NCBI GenBank assembly: GCA_937903315.1
Contig: CALCZO010000084.1
Location: forward strand, 1-6,883
Length of the DNA stretch: 6,883 nucleotides
Direction of reading: 5' to 3'
DNA from: an uncultured Alphaproteobacteria bacterium
GTDB taxonomy: Bacteria > Pseudomonadota > Alphaproteobacteria > Rhizobiales > Beijerinckiaceae
The position numbers and the translations under genes were made by a program. Below are positions 6,189 to 6,883 of the stretch, piece by piece (position 1 is the stretch's first letter; the number at the start of each line of letters is the position of its first letter). The notes below the pieces were generated by a model that made no database searches, had not been told where the DNA came from, and saw only the letters and a program-made list of their open reading frames with translations.

Positions 6189-6194
6189 TCAGGC
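6183..6194. repeat. Perfect 12-bp palindrome overlapping the glycosylase stop codon
   Basis: GCCTGATCAGGC is its own reverse complement, and its centre overlaps the TGA stop at 6186-6188. As RNA it gives at best a 4-bp stem with a GATC loop and no U-tract, so it is a poor terminator. It could be a protein site in the gap before purL, or chance. Confidence 0.35.
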
Positions 6195-6204
6195 CAAGAA
6201 TCAG

Positions 6205-6240
6205 TTTTCAACCTGCGCCGTTGGCCTTATGAGGGGCCAT
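6205..6240 (+). promoter_or_regulatory. Candidate promoter of purL
   Basis: TTTTCA (6205-6210) and TATGAG (6228-6233) are 17 bases apart, each with four of six consensus bases. Transcription would start near 6240, leaving a leader of about 20 bases that contains the AGG ribosome site at 6253-6255. The -10 lies inside a small inverted repeat (TGGCC 6222-6226, GGCCA 6235-6239), which could serve as an operator. The evidence is weak, and read-through from the glycosylase gene is an alternative. Confidence 0.3.
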
Positions 6241-6260
6241 CCATTGCCCGTCAGGTTGCC

Positions 6261-6883
6261 ATGATCCCGAACGAACCGACCATCACGCCCGAACTCGTTG
6301 CCCAGCACGGCCTGAAGCCGGATGAGTATGATCGTTTCGTCCTGCTGCTCGGGCGCGAGCCGACCATCACCGAACTCGGTATCGTATCGGCGATGTGGAA
6401 CGAGCATTGTTCCTACAAATCCTCGAAGATCCATCTCAAGACCCTTCCGACCAAGGGCCCGCGCGTCATTTACGGCCCGGGCGAAAACGCCGGTGTCGTC
6501 GACATCGGCGACGGCGATGTCGTTGTTTTCAAGATGGAATCGCATAATCATCCGTCGTATATCGAGCCCTATCAGGGCGCGACGACCGGGGTTGGCGGCA
6601 TCCTGCGCGACGTGTTCACGATGGGCGCGCGGCCGATCGCCTGCCTCAATGCCCTGCGGTTCGGCGCGCCGGACCATCCCAAGACGCGGCATCTGGTCTC
6701 CGGCGTCGTCGCCGGAATCGGCGGTTACGGCAATTCGTTCGGCGTTCCGACAGTCGGCGGTCAGGTCGGCTTCCACCCCCGCTACAATGGCAATTGCCTC
6801 GTCAACGCCATGGCAGTCGGCATCGCCAAACGCGATCTGATCTTTACCTCTCAGGCCACCGGCGTCGGCCTGCCGATCGTCTA
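6261..6883 (+). CDS. purL: Phosphoribosylformylglycinamidine synthase subunit PurL (5' part, cut by the window edge)
   Basis: PurL catalyses the fourth step of de novo purine synthesis: FGAR, glutamine and ATP give FGAM, working with PurQ (glutaminase) and PurS. The first 207 codons are present, about 28 percent of the usual 740 or so residues of the small bacterial PurL, and the frame is open to the edge. Highly conserved blocks are visible: ITELGIVSAMWNEHCSYKSSK with the catalytic-region His49, YGPGENAGVVDIGDG, the nucleotide/metal motif MESHNHPSYIEPYQGA (His95, His97), GVGGILRDVFTMGARPIA, and FHPRYNGNCLVNAMAVG (171-187). ATG 6261 has AGG 5 bases upstream, and the protein opens with the expected N-terminal region (MIPNEPTITPELVAQHGL). 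It lies 72 bases after the glycosylase gene on the same strand. purS and purQ are not directly upstream. Confidence 0.96.
   Translation, partial: MIPNEPTITPELVAQHGLKPDEYDRFVLLLGREPTITELGIVSAMWNEHCSYKSSKIHLKTLPTKGPRVIYGPGENAGVVDIGDGDVVVFKMESHNHPSYIEPYQGATTGVGGILRDVFTMGARPIACLNALRFGAPDHPKTRHLVSGVVAGIGGYGNSFGVPTVGGQVGFHPRYNGNCLVNAMAVGIAKRDLIFTSQATGVGLPIV

Overview
The window is GC-rich chromosomal DNA from an alphaproteobacterium, most likely of the order Hyphomicrobiales (Rhizobiales). This rests on three things: the N-terminus of the M23 peptidase, which has a rhizobial-type 'LGTEPPL ... RWLAGTILTGL' arrangement; an rRNA-leader-like block at the left edge; and the overall codon and GC character. 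No mobile element, CRISPR array, prophage gene, tRNA or toxin-antitoxin pair is visible. It reads as ordinary core genome with six protein genes.

Layout, left to right. Positions 1-220 carry, on the minus strand, a strong rRNA-type promoter (A-tract UP element, TTGACA, 18-base spacer, TATACA) and the start of what looks like an rrn operon leader with a boxA-like element. The 16S gene itself would lie beyond the left edge. Positions 221-460 are non-coding and hold a tandem 11-bp repeat. From 461 to 2428 (+) runs a membrane-anchored M23 zinc endopeptidase for peptidoglycan remodelling. It converges, 13 bases apart and across a GC hairpin, on a soluble hybrid histidine kinase/response regulator (2442-3587, -). 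An AT-rich divergent promoter region separates the kinase from an AEC-family transporter (3720-4643, +). The transporter converges, 3 bases apart, on gluQ, the glutamyl-queuosine tRNA(Asp) synthetase (4647-5504, -). Divergent from gluQ is an HhH-GPD DNA glycosylase of the AlkA type (5550-6188, +). After a 72-base gap comes the 5' part of purL (6261 to the right edge, +).

The genes alternate in strand (+ - + - + +), so most are probably single transcription units, and no shared pathway is evident. Together they cover cell-wall hydrolysis, phosphorelay signalling, small-molecule export, tRNA modification, alkylation repair and purine synthesis. The points most worth a second look are regulatory: the rrn promoter, the tandem repeat, the interlocked divergent promoters, the intergenic hairpin, and a histidine kinase with no sensor domain. 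I found no convincing sign of an undescribed multi-gene system.
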